A model generated the notes under the pieces. It saw nothing but the letters and a program-made list of their open reading frames with translations. It was not told the DNA's origin and did not search any database. This document shows, piece after piece, positions 63,244-64,000 of a stretch of DNA of 64,000 nt (positions are counted from its first letter, which is position 1; every line of letters begins with the position of its first letter). The position numbers and the translations under genes are program-made. The DNA comes from Hyphomicrobium facile (GTDB lineage Bacteria > Pseudomonadota > Alphaproteobacteria > Rhizobiales > Hyphomicrobiaceae): assembly GCF_900116175.1 (NCBI RefSeq), contig NZ_FPCH01000001.1, positions 1,366,501-1,430,500 of the forward strand, given 5' to 3'.

Positions 63244-64000
63244 CTAATGGGCAAGTAGCACTGGTACCTTCGTATGTTGCAGGACATCTCGCGAGACGCC
63301 GCCCAAAATGAACTCTCGAAATCTGGAATGACCATAGACACCCATGACAATGAGGTCTTGATACGTGCGACGCGTATGCACCAGAAGCCGATTGGCAACG
63401 GACAGATCATCCTGGGCAACCGTTTCGGTCTCAGCATGAACGCCATGGCGCAGAAGCGAGGAAGCGAGTTCATCGCTAGATGTGCGGTTGCTTCCGTCGG
63501 GCGGGGTGTCACCGTTCTCCGTCACGGTCAAAATGCGAACGCGCTGAGCGTCTTTCAGGATAGGCAATGCATCGAACGCGGCGCGTGCGGCTTCCTTGGT
63601 CGGCTTCCAAGCGATGGTGACGTCTTTGCCTATTTGCTCAAAATCACCTTCCTGCGGAACGACGAGAGTGGGCCGGCCGCTCTCGAGCGCGACGCGTTCC
63701 GGGACGTCGTCAATCCAGGGATTTTGCCCTCTCTGACTGACGATGACTAAATCGGCCGAGCGTGCATGATCGATGACGGCATCCGCAACGTTGGCATCGA
63801 AGCTTGAATCGTCTGTTCGCCATTCGTGGGTGATATTGCTCGCTTCTTTGATCTTGGCATCGAAGACAAGCTTGATACGCTGTTCTTGCTCACGATAGCT
63901 GGCGAGCTGATCTTCCATCCACGTCACTGCAAACGGGCCTACGAGGTCAGGCGGGGGAGCGGCCGACGGCATCACGTAAAGGCCGATGACATGCGCGCCG
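63244..64000 (-). CDS. universal stress protein family (5' end outside window)
   Basis: The coding frame runs off the right edge; the first visible codons (AHVIGLYVMPS) are the typical USP beta strand, so the true start is right of base 64000. Two USP-like halves are seen: ADAVIDHARSADLVIVSQRG with ALESGRPTLVVPQEG, then DVTIAWKPTKEAARAAFDAL ... QDLIVMGVYGHSRFREFILG GVSRDVLQ with the GX2GX9GS-type ATP-binding run. Tandem-USP proteins are common in Alphaproteobacteria and bind ATP under stress. The cytochrome c gene ends the same direction 80 bases on. Confidence 0.85.
   Translation of the reverse strand, partial: GAHVIGLYVMPSAAPPPDLVGPFAVTWMEDQLASYREQEQRIKLVFDAKIKEASNITHEWRTDDSSFDANVADAVIDHARSADLVIVSQRGQNPWIDDVPERVALESGRPTLVVPQEGDFEQIGKDVTIAWKPTKEAARAAFDALPILKDAQRVRILTVTENGDTPPDGSNRTSSDELASSLLRHGVHAETETVAQDDLSVANRLLVHTRRTYQDLIVMGVYGHSRFREFILGGVSRDVLQHTKVPVLLAH

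Noticed and set aside
1-64000. tRNA genes, CRISPR arrays, insertion sequences, integrases or prophage
   Set aside because: None seen on reading both strands: no T-loop/anticodon pattern with acceptor pairing, no spaced direct repeats, and no transposase or recombinase motifs among the frames.

Overview
The window looks like a chromosomal segment of a high-GC alphaproteobacterium of the order Hyphomicrobiales. The one-carbon genes at the left edge (formate-tetrahydrofolate ligase, FolD) and the overall gene families would suit a Hyphomicrobium-like methylotroph, but that genus is an inference from gene content, not a search result. I see no tRNA, rRNA, CRISPR array, transposase or integrase.

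Layout. 1-2006: tail of formate-tetrahydrofolate ligase, then folD. 2209-8232: a LysR regulator followed by a tight operon of NitT/TauT-type ABC transporter (permease, ATPase, binding protein), an agmatinase-family enzyme with the sequence hallmarks of nickel-dependent guanidine hydrolase carrying a His-rich N-terminus, and a HupE/UreJ nickel permease: together a plausible guanidine uptake and hydrolysis unit that supplies its own metal. 8330-10837: two truncated haemoglobins, a nitronate monooxygenase and an NsrR-type Rrf2 regulator, with an NsrR-like operator in the divergent intergenic region. 10928-12570: an ECF sigma factor, a DUF4142 protein and a frameshifted cupredoxin; near-identical ECF promoters precede the sigma gene and the DUF4142 gene. 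12608-16251: an ECF42-like sigma factor with YCII/DGPF, VOC and SRPBCC proteins; three matching promoters (TGTCGG-N17-CGTC) precede its units. 16460-19239: a small secreted protein and a membrane GGDEF-EAL protein. 19496-25828: cytochrome bd operon cydDCABX, leftward, with an FNR/FixK box upstream and a strong terminator downstream.

26627-40875 is an exopolysaccharide locus: export protein, several glycosyltransferases, two polytopic membrane proteins, a flippase, a GH5 glycanase, a methyltransferase and a GNAT enzyme, largely translationally coupled. 41356-48639 is a type I secretion system (ABC exporter with a degenerate C39 domain, HlyD adaptor with extra membrane segments) directly followed by its likely cargo, a 1028-residue protein with an N,N-dimethylformamidase-like domain and about seven FG-GAP-like repeats. 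Convergent to it lie two large glycosyltransferase fusions (48706-53166).

The right part holds a P460-type cytochrome, a metallophosphoesterase/cytochrome c/ECF sigma/anti-sigma/hydrolase cluster with its own ECF-type promoter, a cyclic-nucleotide-binding/thioredoxin-reductase-like flavoprotein, a small locus of LpxL-like acyltransferase, atypical P450 and acyl carrier protein, and finally a cytochrome c and a universal stress protein that runs off the right edge. The recurring themes are stress regulation by three separate ECF sigma systems, NO and low-oxygen respiration, and cell-surface polymer production.
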